Shown here: in pieces, positions 1-12,033 of the stretch | Layout of the letters: every line of letters starts with the position of its first letter | Numbering within the stretch: the stretch's first letter is position 1 | Assembly (NCBI GenBank): GCA_002104895.1 | Contig: MCFG01000055.1 | Coordinates: forward strand, 164,372 to 228,371 | Length of the DNA stretch: 64,000 bases | From: Anaeromyces robustus | Lineage: Eukaryota; Neocallimastigomycota; Neocallimastigomycetes; Neocallimastigales; Neocallimastigaceae | Reading direction: 5' to 3' | Position numbers and translations under genes: made by a program | The notes under the pieces: model-generated | The model's database searches: none | What the model was told of the DNA's origin: nothing | What the model saw: the letters and a program-made list of their open reading frames with translations, nothing else

Positions 1-529
1 TCTGTTTTGTTTTAATTATAGATTTTAATATAAAATATTTATGTATATAATATATTTATAAAAATATTTACAAAATTACTTATAATATTTTTATAAATAG
101 AATTATAATATTTTTATTAAAATATTATAAATATTAATTATACAATAAAGGGAAAAAAAAACAAGTGTTTATCAACTATAAGAAAAGTTTAATATATTCA
201 GCATAACAAACAAACAAACAAACAAACAAATAAACAAAAAAAAAAAAGTAACTATTTAATATTAAAAATTTTAATAATAAAAAATATATACTTGCAATTA
301 AAAAGAAATAACAAAAAAAAAAAAAAAAGTAATTTAAAAATCAAACATTTAAAAAAAAATAATTCAATTTCTAACAATACATTTGTAAATAGAAATTATT
401 ATAATAAACAGACATTAAATTTACAATAAGATAAAAATAAAATCAATTTTAGATATATATATATTTAAATACATATAGTTTCTATTCCCTCTTTTTTTTT
501 CTTTTTTCTATATATATATACATACAAAA
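1..529. other. 5' flank of 7-helix gene 1
   Basis: A/T-rich leader region with no coding potential. Bases 1-26 (a GTTTTAATTATAGATT-like stretch) resemble the right half of the second upstream motif seen before members 2-4, whose left half would lie outside the window. It also holds the palindrome at 103-130, a CAAA-type microsatellite at about 206-233, poly(A) runs, and a pyrimidine tract (about 486-508) just before the start codon, a plausible core promoter and initiation region. Confidence 0.4.
103..130. promoter_or_regulatory. Conserved upstream palindrome of 7-helix gene 1
   Basis: Perfect 12-bp arms TTATAATATTTT and AAAATATTATAA flank TATT. The centre is about 413 bp upstream of the ATG at 530. 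The same palindrome core occurs upstream of all four paralogues (10264, 21986, 35567), which makes it a candidate cis element rather than random A/T sequence. Its function is inference. Confidence 0.55.
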
Positions 530-1858
530 ATGAATGCTTCAACTTTGGATTCTTCTCTGACTTCTTCAATAATGAATAATGCTACTATGCTAAATAATTC
601 TACTATAATAAATGATTCCTATATAATAACTAATCCATTATATTTAGAAGTTGGAAATTCTTTATATAGATTCAATGTTAATAGTAGTACATGTTATGGT
701 AAAGATTTTGATGATATATTTGAAGGTTTTACTGGACAATTTCGTGATTCGAATTGCTATACCTATATTATACAATTTATTATAGTATTATTAATGTATG
801 TCAATGTTGGTAGAGGTAAATATTGGTTACTTTTATTTATTGCTTCCTTAACCGGAGTATGTGGTGCTTTTATTGAACATTCTACCATAGCCGTAATTTG
901 TCAAAATAAATATAAAAACACCACTTTTAGAACTCTTCCTACTTTATTACTTAATGAATTATTTTGGATACCAAGTGAATATTCTATACCATTATTAAAT
1001 TTAATTAAAATGCAAGCTTTTTCCAAAGAAAAATTAGCAAGATTTATGAGATTTTCTATTTTATTATTAGGTATTCCATTTATATGTTTTAGATTTTTAA
1101 TTGGATATAAACGTATGACAAGTGGTTATTTATTAGATACCGATATTCGTGCTTATCATGGTGGAGCTTTTGGTATTATGGCTATTGCTGATATTCTTTG
1201 TACTTTTAGTATCCTTTATTTAGTTAAAAAAAGTAGTCTTGATGCTAAAAATAATAATATTATGAATCATGCTAAACATTCCAGTTATACCATTTTAATT
1301 GTTGTAGATGTTGTTAGTCTTTTCCTTTCTATCTTAGAAATTATAACTAATATTGGACCTTATAAAGATGATATTTCTAATGCCTATGTTATACCTTTCC
1401 ATTGTGTTAAAAATTCATTTGCTTTAATTTTAGCGGCAGATGCTCTTATCTTTAAATATGGAGTTAGTGTTGAAAAAAGTAGTAGTGGTAATAATTCCTA
1501 TAGTAATAATAATAATAATAATAATAATATGAATATGAATATGAATATGAATATGAATAAATCTAATGGAAGTGGAAGTATTATGATGGGTAAAAATAAA
1601 AGTAAAAGTGAAGGTAGTAGTAATAGTCAAAAGAAAAGTTATAATAATTATAGACTTATTAATAATTATTCACCATCCCCTAATGATAATCTACCATCAT
1701 TAAATTCTAATTCTATGGGTAGATCCAAATATAATAATAATAATAATAGTAATCATGTTGCCAATATTTCACCTTATAATTATCAAACTTATGAACCAGA
1801 TAATATGTATTCAGGAAAAAATATAAATAATAATTATTATTCAAAACATAATTATTAA
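530..1858 (+). CDS. Seven-helix membrane protein, tandem family member 1 (442 aa, function unknown)
   Basis: I do not recognise a named family. There is no cleavable signal peptide. The N-terminus (1-45) is Asn/Ser-rich with several N-glycosylation sequons (N2, N17, N23, N28, N51). A conserved LYRFN...STCYG block (45-56) and a DS-N-C-Y block (73-77) precede the first helix. Predicted helices lie at about 77-94, 99-124, 137-159, 174-192, 211-232, 252-272 and 286-310. The first intracellular-type loop has the invariant VGRGKYW. The last helix ends in DALIFKY. The tail (311-442) is Asn/Met/Ser low complexity but keeps the ISPYNYQTYEPD motif (PYNY at 415-418). The gene is intronless. This start is chosen because it is the first ATG after a pyrimidine-rich and TATATA leader, and it gives an N-terminus like that of member 4. 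Family relatives at 10783, 22544 and 36082 support a real gene. A GPCR-like or transporter role is possible but unproven. Confidence 0.9.
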   Translation: MNASTLDSSLTSSIMNNATMLNNSTIINDSYIITNPLYLEVGNSLYRFNVNSSTCYGKDFDDIFEGFTGQFRDSNCYTYIIQFIIVLLMYVNVGRGKYWLLLFIASLTGVCGAFIEHSTIAVICQNKYKNTTFRTLPTLLLNELFWIPSEYSIPLLNLIKMQAFSKEKLARFMRFSILLLGIPFICFRFLIGYKRMTSGYLLDTDIRAYHGGAFGIMAIADILCTFSILYLVKKSSLDAKNNNIMNHAKHSSYTILIVVDVVSLFLSILEIITNIGPYKDDISNAYVIPFHCVKNSFALILAADALIFKYGVSVEKSSSGNNSYSNNNNNNNNMNMNMNMNMNKSNGSGSIMMGKNKSKSEGSSNSQKKSYNNYRLINNYSPSPNDNLPSLNSNSMGRSKYNNNNNSNHVANISPYNYQTYEPDNMYSGKNINNNYYSKHNY

Positions 1859-4668
1859 TTTATAAATTAAAATAAAAAACAAAAAAAAAAAAAAAATACA
1901 AAAAAAAATACAAAAAAAAAAAAAAGTCAATAAATAATATAGAAATACCTAATAAGTAATAAAATAATAACTTAATATCCCACTCAAAAAAATAATTATA
2001 ATAATTATAATTATTTAAAAAGAACTAAAAAAAAAAAAAAAAAAGAAACAATTTTTACAAAATTAACAAAATTTAATACATATTATATTTATTTAAATAA
2101 GATTTAAATAATAATAATAGTAGTAATAATCATAATCATAATAATAAAATATAAATAAACCCTATATTCAATAAATATATAGATTTATTTATATTTTATT
2201 TTATTTAATTTTTTTTTATTCCTATTTAGTTTTTTTTTTTTTTTAAAAAAAAAATTTACTAAACAAATAGAATAAAAATCAATATATTAATATATAGAAT
2301 AAAATTTTATAATAATTAATAATATATAGTTTTTTTTTTTTTTTTATATTTTTTTTATATATATAAAATATATATTTTATACCAACATTTCATAATAATA
2401 ATAATAATATAATATAAATAAAAGTATTAATTATAAAAAAAAAAAAAAAATAAGAAACAAATTTTATTTATATAAAGAAAAAGTGTTATCTTTAATTTAA
2501 TTTATTTTTTAAAAAAAAAAGAATATGTGTGTTTTCTCTTAATTAAAAAAAGAAAAAAAAAAGTTTTTTTATTTTTTTTTTTGTTAACATAAAAAGAAAA
2601 AAAGAAATTTTAAATGTATATTTTTTTTTATTCTAATAATTTTCTCCTTTTTTATTATTATTATTATAATTTTTTTTTTTTAAAAAAAAAAAACATAAAC
2701 ATAAACATAAATATAAACATAACCATAAATATAACCATAAATATAAATATAGTAAAAAAAAAAAAGGGAATTCCTAAATATGTTATTTTTTTAATCATTA
2801 TTTTAAATTATTAAAAATGGATAAAAAAAGAAAAAAGAAATAAAAAAAGAAAAAAAAATTTTTTTTCTTTTTATTTAATTTATTTTAAAATCAAAATAAA
2901 AAATTAAAGATTAATTGTAATAATAAAAAAAGGAAAATAATAATAAAAAAGGTAAATAATAAAGAATAAATATAATTAATAAAAAATTATTATATATAAA
3001 AAAATATTTTTTCTATTTATGAAAATGCTAATGTTACTAAAAAAAAAAACATATATTTCAAATTCTTTTTTTTTTTTTTTTTGTTATTTTTTTTTTGTAT
3101 TTTTGTATTTTATGATAAAATTTTATGATATTGATTTTACATTTACTCCTTTTTTTTTGTTTTTAATAATCTTTAATAATTCTTTTTTCTATTTAATAAA
3201 AAAAAAAGTTACAATAACAAAAATTAAGGAATAATCAACAAATTTAAAGATATGTTTTTTTTATCATATAATCTATTTTTCTCCTTTTTTTTTCTTTTTT
3301 TTATATTTTATTTTCTTTTTATTTTCTTTTTTTCTTTATATATATTCTTTTTCTCTTAAATATTTTTTTTGTAATTATTTTGTTAATTATTTTGTGTTAT
3401 TTTAATAATAAATAGGTAAAAATATTTAATATAATTTTATATTAATCTTCAACAATCATCAAATTTATATTGATTATATAATATTATATCATATAATAAA
3501 TAAAGTCAAAAAAAAAAAAAAAAAAAAAAAAAATCTAATCAAAAAACAAAAAAACAAAAAATATTATATATTATATATTTATATTTATATATTTATATTT
3601 ATATATTTATATATATACAGGAGTTATATATATAACAGAAAATGTTTAAAAAAAAATACAGATATTAATATGATGATATTAATAGTATACATGATATTAT
3701 GATTACCAATATTCATATTTTATATGATATTTTTTTTATTAATATTATGATTACTATTTTTTATTAAAATTTTTGTTACTTTTATTAATATATAAAATTA
3801 TTATTTTTATCATTAACCTATATAAAAGAGTTTTATTTATGTTAATAATTAATAATTATACTTTGAAAAGTATGAAAAAAATACTTATCAAAGTATTTTG
3901 CAAATATATTTATATATTTATAGATAATAATAAATAATAATAAATAGTAATAATAAAGATGAAATAATAAAAAATAATAATAATAATATAATATATAATA
4001 ATAATAATATATAATCAATATATATAAAAAAACTTGAATATTTAATAATATATTATCGATAATCATAATTATATATAATGAATTAATTATTCAATATATG
4101 ATATATAATTTATTATATATTATTATATATTATATAATATATTTTAAACATATTTAATTTTCAATTAACGAAAATAATGATATAAAATAGTATAAAAAAA
4201 TTAAGGTTTAAAAAATAATATATATTATAATTTAATAAAAAATATATATTTTATATTTATTATATATAGTGAATAAATTGTTTAATATAAAGTTAAAAAT
4301 AGCGTTTATTCCGAATTGGAAAAATTTGTTTACTTTATTAGAGAATAATTTAATAATTAAATTTTTATTAAAAATTATTTTTTAATATTAAATTTTTATT
4401 AAAATGATTAAATTAAAATTAATAAAAAAAAAATTTTTTTTTTGTTCCTCAAATTTTATTGATTCATTTATTGATTAACAATTTTTTTCTAGCCTCAATT
4501 TAATATTTTATTGTTTGTATCCAAAAAATTAATATTATTTAATAAAGTCAAATGATAAACTTGAACTTTTTTTTTTTTTTTAAAACTAATTAAAAAATTA
4601 TTATTTATTAATTAATTAATTAATATATTAATTTATTTATTTCTTATGAATATAATATAATATTTTTA

Positions 4669-4699
<31 letters not shown>

Positions 4700-7600
4700 T
4701 TTTTTCTGTGAAATACTTTTAAAATGTTTTATAATTAATAATTAATAGTTAACATTTAATAATAATTAATAGTTAATATTTAATAATAATTAATAACAAT
4801 AATTATTTTAATGTTCAATAAATATTATTATTATTATTTTTAACAATATTCTTTTAACACAAAATATAAAATCGATAGATTAAAATTGTGTTCAGTGATT
4901 TATTATTAATATAATAAGAAAAACAAGGTTGCTTTTTTTTTTTTTTTACTATTTTACTATTTTACTTTTTGTAATTCACGTTTTTGTAGCAAAACAAATA
5001 AATAAAATAAATAATTAATATTCTATACTATTGTTAGTACTTTTGATGTTATTATGGAATAAAATAAAATAGAATAAAAGAACAAAAAAGAAATGAGAGA
5101 TATAACAGATAGAATTTATTATTATATTATATTATATTATCATTATCTCCATCATCATCATAACTTAATATATATTTATATATATTTTATTTTATAATAA
5201 AAAAAAAAATAAAACTAATATTACCAGTGTAATATAATGAATAATTTGAAATACAATTTTATTACGTAATAATAAATGAATTTAATCTTAAAAAATAAAT
5301 AAATCTATTATAATAAATAAATAAATAAACATATAAACTAAAGGATTAAATAGGAAGTCAAAAAAAAATAATTAATATGCAATTTATAATTAAAAATAAT
5401 AAATAGCAGTGCTTATATATGCAATGATTAATAATAATAATAATAATAATAATGATATAAAACGAATATAAAAACTTAATTTAATAATATAATTTAATAA
5501 ATTGTAAATGTATAAATTAATGTATTCTTCATAGATTTTATATTATTTTATGTTAAATGTAAATTATTATATTTTATTGTTCAATCATTATTAAGTATTT
5601 ATATAAACAAATAAACTCTATTGTAAGTAAATAGTATAAAAGCTAGGAAATAGTTTAGTTATATTAACCCTCATCTAGGAATATCTATAGTTAGATAGTT
5701 GAGATGTAGAGAGATATTCTTACGATCATTAATTAGAATATGTAAACAAAAGAATAATAAATAAAGTGTACTCAAGTTCCTTAATAAATAAACTGTGTTA
5801 TATCAATAAGAATTAAAAATTAATAATTCATTTTTATAATAAGAATTAAAAATTAATAATTCATTTTTATAATAATAATTAATAACTAATTAATTTTTAT
5901 AATAATAATTAATAACTAATTATTATTATTAAATTATTTATTCATTAAATTATTTATTTATTATTTAATCTTATTATTTTATTAATTTATTTATTTATTA
6001 ATATATATTAATTTATTTATTGTTTTTTTTAATAATTATTTATTTATTAATATTTATTAATTCATTTATTATTTATTTTTAATTATGTTTTCTTTAATTA
6101 TTTTTGTGTTCAATCATCCATACCATAATAGTAAAAGTTAATAATAGTTAATATTTATTATTAATAAAAAAAAAAACAAGTACAAGGTAAAAAAAAATTT
6201 TTTTTTTTTCGTATCTTTTTTTTTATTTTTATTTTATTTCAATATGATTGATTATATAATATATTATATATAATAATATAATATATACTAACCTAATATA
6301 TAATATATTAACATATTATATATAATAAATATTATTAACCAATAAGAATAAACTATTTTTTATTAATTTATTATTTGATTATTCTTATATTATGGCTAAT
6401 TTCATTCTAGAAAATATTTTTTTTTTAACGTTTAATTCCCGGTTATTTCAATTAAAAGAAATAAATATATATTTATAAAATAAATAAAATAAACATTTAC
6501 TTAATTTTATATACTCAAAAAAATAATTTTTATTGATTAATTAATATAATTATAAAATTTTATTTTATATTTTATTTATTAATTTCAAGTTTTTTTTATT
6601 TAAATTTTAATTTTAATTTTTATTTTATTGTATGTTCGTTTTTAGCATGATAGTTTAAATATTTAGTTTTTTTTGTTTTCATTCTTTTCATTCTTTTTTT
6701 TTTTTATTCTAAAACTTGGTAAAACGTTGCACTATTTCAATAAATTATAATATATTAAATTAGTTGATTATCTTTCATCTTATCTCTAATCATTTATTTA
6801 TATACTTTATATAAAATTATATATTATTTAAAAAACTATAATTTTTAAAGTTTACGTTTTAAAAAAAAATTTTTTTTTTCTATCTATCTATCATTCATTC
6901 ATTTAATTATAAATTTAATTATTAAAATATAAAATATCCTGAATAATCTTGGTTTATTTATTTATTTATTTATTATTTATTTATTTAATTCTAAAACAAT
7001 TAATAAAAAAAATTAATTAAAACGTTTATTGTTCTATTTTTAAATTATTTTTAATTACTTAGTATTATTATTTATTTTCATATTATTTTTTATAAATATT
7101 TTAATTATTTTGTGTTTTTATTAATTAATTATTTATTTTATTAATTATTTATTTAATTATTTTATAATAAATAATAAAATAAAAATTAATTTTTATTAAT
7201 ATTTATTATTAATTCTTATTATTATTTTATATTAGTTTATTATTAAAGACTTAGTATTTTTTTTATTTTATTTTATTATTTAACATCTTATTATTATTAT
7301 AATTATAATTAGGATTATTATAATTAGGATTATGATTATCCTTTATAAAAGTGTTTAATTAAAAAAAATATAACAAAAGTTTATTATATTCCTTTTCTTC
7401 TTATTTTAAATATTATATATTTCATTCTAGAATTAAGTTTTTATAGAATAAATTTTAATTTAAAATGACATCCTATTTTTTAATATATTTTTATATTTAT
7501 AACTTCTACAACTTATTTAAAATATAGGGTTTAATTTTGGTGGAATAATAATAAAAATATATATTATATATTATATATATATTTTTTTCTTAACTTTTAA

Positions 7601-7823
7601 AATTCATTCCACTTTACTTTTTTTATATTTCTATTTAACTTGTTATACAAATTTTTATATTTTATTATAACTAATAATAATGAATAATGAAATAATAGTA
7701 ATAGTTCTATTCATCAATAAAGTGTTTTCTTCATTTCATTTCTATTCATTTCATTTTATTTTTTTTTATTTTTTTTATTTTTCTATATTACTATATATCT
7801 ATGGTTATTTAATAATAATAATA

Positions 7824-7858
<35 letters not shown>

Positions 7859-10091
7859 TTATTAAAAGAAATCCACTTTATTTCCTATTTTATAAAATTA
7901 TGCATAAATTTTTAAAATATTATTAATTATAGTTTTTCTTTTTTAATTTAATTATTTATACATTGTGGGTAAAATACATCAAGTTCCTTTTTTATTCTTC
8001 TAATAAATAAACTTTTTAAAACAAAATATTTTAATATAAATATCATTTTTTAAAAGAATAAGTTCTAAAACCTTATTTCTAACATATAAAATAAAAAAAA
8101 TGGATCTTCATTTAATTTATTTCATTATTCTTTGGGTTTTTTTTAACTTTAATTTTATCTTTAGAATTTTATTTATTTATTTATTTATTTATTTATTTTT
8201 TCATCATTCTCACTTTTTTTTATACTTTAATTTATTAAATATATTTCTAAATACTTTTCAACTGTTCCTTCTATAGTTAAAGGATAAGGTAAAAATATAC
8301 TGAAAAAAAAGATATTTATTTTAATTATTAGATTAACATGCTTGATATTCAATGGAAAAAATCAATAATAATAATAAAAATTAATAATAATTAATAATAA
8401 TAATAATTAATATTAATAATAATAATAATAATAAATCATTAATTATTCTCTAATAATAAATAATAAAAATTAAATAAATGAATAAATTAAATAAATTATT
8501 GACTATAGCCCAAGATAATTAATTTTTTTATTATAATATATATTAATAAATTAATTAATAAATAATAATATAATATACAAAATAATTAATATAATATAAT
8601 TAATATAATATAAAAGATATACAAAAAACAATAAAATAAATTATTAGAAAATAAAGTTATTTATATATAGTATAAATGAATAAACGAAAAAAAAAGATAT
8701 GAAAATGTTTTATAATAATAATACTAAATAATATAATTTATAACAATGATAAAAAAAAAATTAGGCTTAATTATATTAATAAAAAAAAAAAAAAAGAAAA
8801 CATTTATTTATTTTAGATTATTAAATCATTTATTCATGTATTAATCATTTAATGATTAAATATTTGTAAGAGATTTTTATTTTTTTTAATTTTTATTTTT
8901 TTACAAAAAAAGTAATTACGACGTTTGATATGCCTTTTTTAGTAAGAAAAAAATTTTTTTTTTAAAAAAAAAGCTGTTTTTTTTTTTTTTTTCATTATTA
9001 CTTTTATATAATTTTTTCCATTTATATAATAGAAAATACTAAAAAAAAAAAACATAACAAAACAATAAAAAAAAAATAAACAAAAATTAAATAAAAATTT
9101 AATAAAATAAAAAAAAAAACAGAATAAAAAAAGAAAAATTAAAGAAAAAAAAAAACAATTTAATAAATAAATATATTAATTAAAATATCTAATATATTTA
9201 TGTATATTGTAATATATAATAAATATAAGTTGGCATATATATTCAAAAAATAAATTAAAATTCATATATTAAAATAAATAAAGTTTCATCATCAAAAATA
9301 ATAATAAATAAAGTTTGGAAATGTAATTCCTCAAAAAAAAATGTTAAAAAAAAGTAATAAAAAGTAATAAAAATATTGAAATATTAAAAAATATTAAAAA
9401 ATATTAATTAATAAAATTATGTGAAACTATAGTGATCAAATAATTAAAAGTTTTAAATAATAATTATTAAGTAAGTAGTAGAAGAAAGAAAAATGATGAA
9501 AAAAAAAAAACAATTTTTTATGAAAAACGAATAGGATTAAAACAATTTAATAGATAAAATATATATACATTATATATACAAATAAAATAAAATAAAATAA
9601 AATATTTTAAAAGGAAATTGTTAATTATTATATTACATTTATTACAAAATAAATTAAATTATTATTTACATTAACTTTAAAATATAATTATTATTTAAAC
9701 GTAAAGAATATTAAAAAATTAAATATTTCAAATAAAAATAATAAAATAAAAAAAAATATAAAAAAAATATTATTATAAGAATAATAATAATAATAAAATT
9801 ATTATAAACAATTATTAAATAATGATAACAATATATATAAAAAAAAGACATATTAAAAAAAAATTATATTGAATAATGTTTATATATTAAAAAAAAAAAA
9901 AACTATAAAAAGAAATAAATTTCTTTAAAAATAAATATTTTATTTTCTTACTTTTTTTTTTTTTTCTTTCAAAAAAATAAAAAAATAAAAAAAAAAATAA
10001 AATAAAATTATTAAATATTATTATTATTATAATAAAAAAAAGAAAATAGTTAATAAAAAGAAAATTTTTAATTCTAATAATAATAAAAATA
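1859..10091. other. Gene-free A/T-rich spacer between 7-helix genes 1 and 2
   Basis: I find no credible gene on either strand. The content is homopolymer A/T runs, TTTA/AATA microsatellites (for example about 8168-8199) and A/T tandem duplications near 4733-4800, 5806-5935 and 7305-7335. One less A/T-biased patch, about 5630-5810, contains a TATAAAAG box, two CTAGGA(A) words and AATAAA signals and could be a decayed solo LTR, but no ends can be defined. Short open frames here are made of Phe/Ile/Tyr/Lys codons from simple repeats. Confidence 0.5.
5806..5935. repeat. A/T-rich tandem duplications
   Basis: A unit of about 33 bp (ending in ATTCATTTTTATAAT) is present twice in direct succession. 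It is followed by a second related unit (AATAATTAATAACTAATTA) also present twice. Replication slippage is the simple explanation. Confidence 0.6.
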
Positions 10092-10130
10092 AATCTATAT
10101 TTTACTTTTATTAAAATAAAATTAGATTTA
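10092..10130. promoter_or_regulatory. Second conserved upstream motif, 7-helix gene 2
   Basis: AATCTATATTTT, then CTTTTATTAAAA, then TTAGATT. The same order of words occurs at 21834-21873 and 35436-35472, always 130-170 bp upstream of the palindrome. The ends AATCTA and TAGATT are inverted repeats of each other. It is interpreted as a duplicated promoter or enhancer element. Confidence 0.5.
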
Positions 10131-10263
10131 TAATTATTATTATTATTTTATGAAGTTGTATATATGATTAAATATTTATAACAGGAAGAAAAAAAAAAAA
10201 AAGGAAAAAAGAAAATAGTATTATTTAAATTATTTTAGGAAATATATTTATTGGAAAAATTTT

Positions 10264-10291
10264 TTATAATATTTTTATTAAAATATTATAG
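10264..10291. promoter_or_regulatory. Conserved upstream palindrome of 7-helix gene 2
   Basis: TTATAATATTTT, TATT spacer, AAAATATTATAG. It matches the palindrome of gene 1 with a single change at the outer edge. It is centred about 505 bp upstream of the ATG at 10783. Confidence 0.55.
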
Positions 10292-10782
10292 AAAAAAAAA
10301 ATTAAATAATAATAAAATAGTGAATAAGACAATAAAATAAAATAAAATACTATAAACACAACAAGAATTTTTTTTTTATTATTCAATAGATAATAGAAAT
10401 AAAAATAAAAATAAAGAAATATATAGAGATATAAAATAAAAATAAAAATAAAAATAAAGAAATATATATAGAGATATAAAATAAATATCAAATATAATTT
10501 TAAATTAAAAAATATAATATTAAAAATAAATATAAAGAATAAAAAAAATTAATAATATATATATTTTAATTATAAAGCAATATATTTGTAAATATATATT
10601 AATATAATATATTAAATAATTGATAAACAATTATAACAAAACAAAAAAAAAACAACAAATATAGAAAAAAATAAATTAAATAAAAAAAAATATTATTTAT
10701 TCAATTAAGACTTTATCTCCAATTCATCCCCTTTATATATTTAACAAGAAGAAGAGAAATAAAATAAAATAAAAATAAAAAA

Positions 10783-12033
10783 ATGAATTATACACATACG
10801 AATGGTTTAGATGAATCTATTTTTAATAAAGAAACCACTTCTTTATATAGATTCAACGTAAATAGTAGTACATGCTATGGTAGTGATTTTGATGATATCT
10901 ATACAGGTTTTAGTGCTCAATTTGCTGAATCAGATTGTTATACCTTTGTTATACAATTTATTATTGTTACATTGATGTATACTAATGTGGGTAGAGGTAA
11001 ATATTGGTTACTTTTATTCCTTGCTTCTTTAGCAGGTGTATGTGGTGCTTTTATTGAAAATGGTACTTTAGCCGTCATTTGTCAAGTAAAATATAAAAAT
11101 CCAAATGGTTCTTTTAAATTTATTCCTTCCTTTTTAGTAAATGAAATATTTTGGATTTCTAATGAATTTTCTGTACCAATATTAAATTTAATTAAAATGC
11201 AAGCTTTTTCCAAAGAAAGATTAGCTCAAATGATGAAATATCCTATTATGATATTAATTATTCCATATATTATTTTTAGATTCATGATTGGTTATTATCG
11301 TATGACTTATGGTTATTTATTAGATACTAAGATTCGTGCTTTACATGCTGGAGCTTTTACGGTGATGGCCATCGCCGATATTCTTTGTACTATTAGTATT
11401 TTACATTTTGTTAGAAAAAGTAAACATGATAGAACTGTTTTAAATAGAAATAATGATATTAAAAGTCATGTTAAACGTTCCAGTTATACTACTTTAATTA
11501 TTATTGATATTGCTTGTGTTTTCCTTTGTACCTTAGAATTAGTTACGGATATTGGACCATTAAAAGATGTTATTTCAAGTAGTTATGTAGTACCTTTCCG
11601 TTGTATAAAGGATTCTTTTGCTTTAATTTTAGCTACAGATGCTCTTATATTTAAATATGAAGTTAATATAGAATCTAGTAGTGGATCTAATGGTTATAGT
11701 GGTAGTTATGGTTATCAAAAGAGTAGTGGAAATAATTTCAAATATTCTACCTCTAATAATGATACCAAATATTCTACCTCTAAAAATGGTAATTCTTATA
11801 GTAAAAATAAATATGGTAATGATCAAATGGCAAGTATTACTCCATATAATTATCCAACCTTTGATATGGAAGCTTATTCTAAATCTCCAGGAAAGAATAA
11901 AAGTATTATTAAAAATTATTCCAATATTAAAACTTCTAATTTAATGGATGATAAATATGGTACTATTGGTGGTGGTAATAAATCTTATGACATAGGTTAT
12001 AATCCAAATAAAAACTTTGGATTTTTAAATTAA
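10783..12033 (+). CDS. Seven-helix membrane protein, tandem family member 2 (416 aa, function unknown)
   Basis: Intronless paralogue of the gene at 530. It has a short N-terminus (1-19) without signal peptide, then SLYRFNVNSSTCYG (20-33) and ESDCYTF (49-55). Predicted helices lie at about 52-69, 74-99, 114-136, 153-171, 187-211, 234-254 and 267-291. Invariant family blocks are NVGRGKYWLLLF (68-79), NLIKMQAFSKE (135-145), GYLLDT..RA (177-186), MAIADILCT (195-203), a VKRSSY block (230-235), and TDALIFKY (285-292). The tail (293-416) is Ser/Gly/Asn/Tyr-rich and ends with ASITPYNYPTFDMEAYSK (PYNY 354-357), an IIKNYSNIKT block and a terminal NFGFLN shared with member 4. The two Cys residues before helix 1 (31, 52) could form an extracellular disulfide. 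Being shortest, this member best shows the minimal conserved architecture. Receptor, channel or transporter function cannot be decided from sequence. Confidence 0.92.
   Translation: MNYTHTNGLDESIFNKETTSLYRFNVNSSTCYGSDFDDIYTGFSAQFAESDCYTFVIQFIIVTLMYTNVGRGKYWLLLFLASLAGVCGAFIENGTLAVICQVKYKNPNGSFKFIPSFLVNEIFWISNEFSVPILNLIKMQAFSKERLAQMMKYPIMILIIPYIIFRFMIGYYRMTYGYLLDTKIRALHAGAFTVMAIADILCTISILHFVRKSKHDRTVLNRNNDIKSHVKRSSYTTLIIIDIACVFLCTLELVTDIGPLKDVISSSYVVPFRCIKDSFALILATDALIFKYEVNIESSSGSNGYSGSYGYQKSSGNNFKYSTSNNDTKYSTSKNGNSYSKNKYGNDQMASITPYNYPTFDMEAYSKSPGKNKSIIKNYSNIKTSNLMDDKYGTIGGGNKSYDIGYNPNKNFGFLN

Noticed and set aside
1418-1465. Conserved Asp and Lys in helix 7 (DALIFKY), compared with the retinal-binding lysine of microbial rhodopsins
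   Set aside because: The Asp-to-Lys spacing is five, not four, the Lys lies at the helix end, and no other rhodopsin residues match.
11629-11944. Open frames antisense or shifted within the seven-helix gene tails
   Set aside because: Shadows of the Asn/Ser-rich codons; they lack independent conservation across paralogues.
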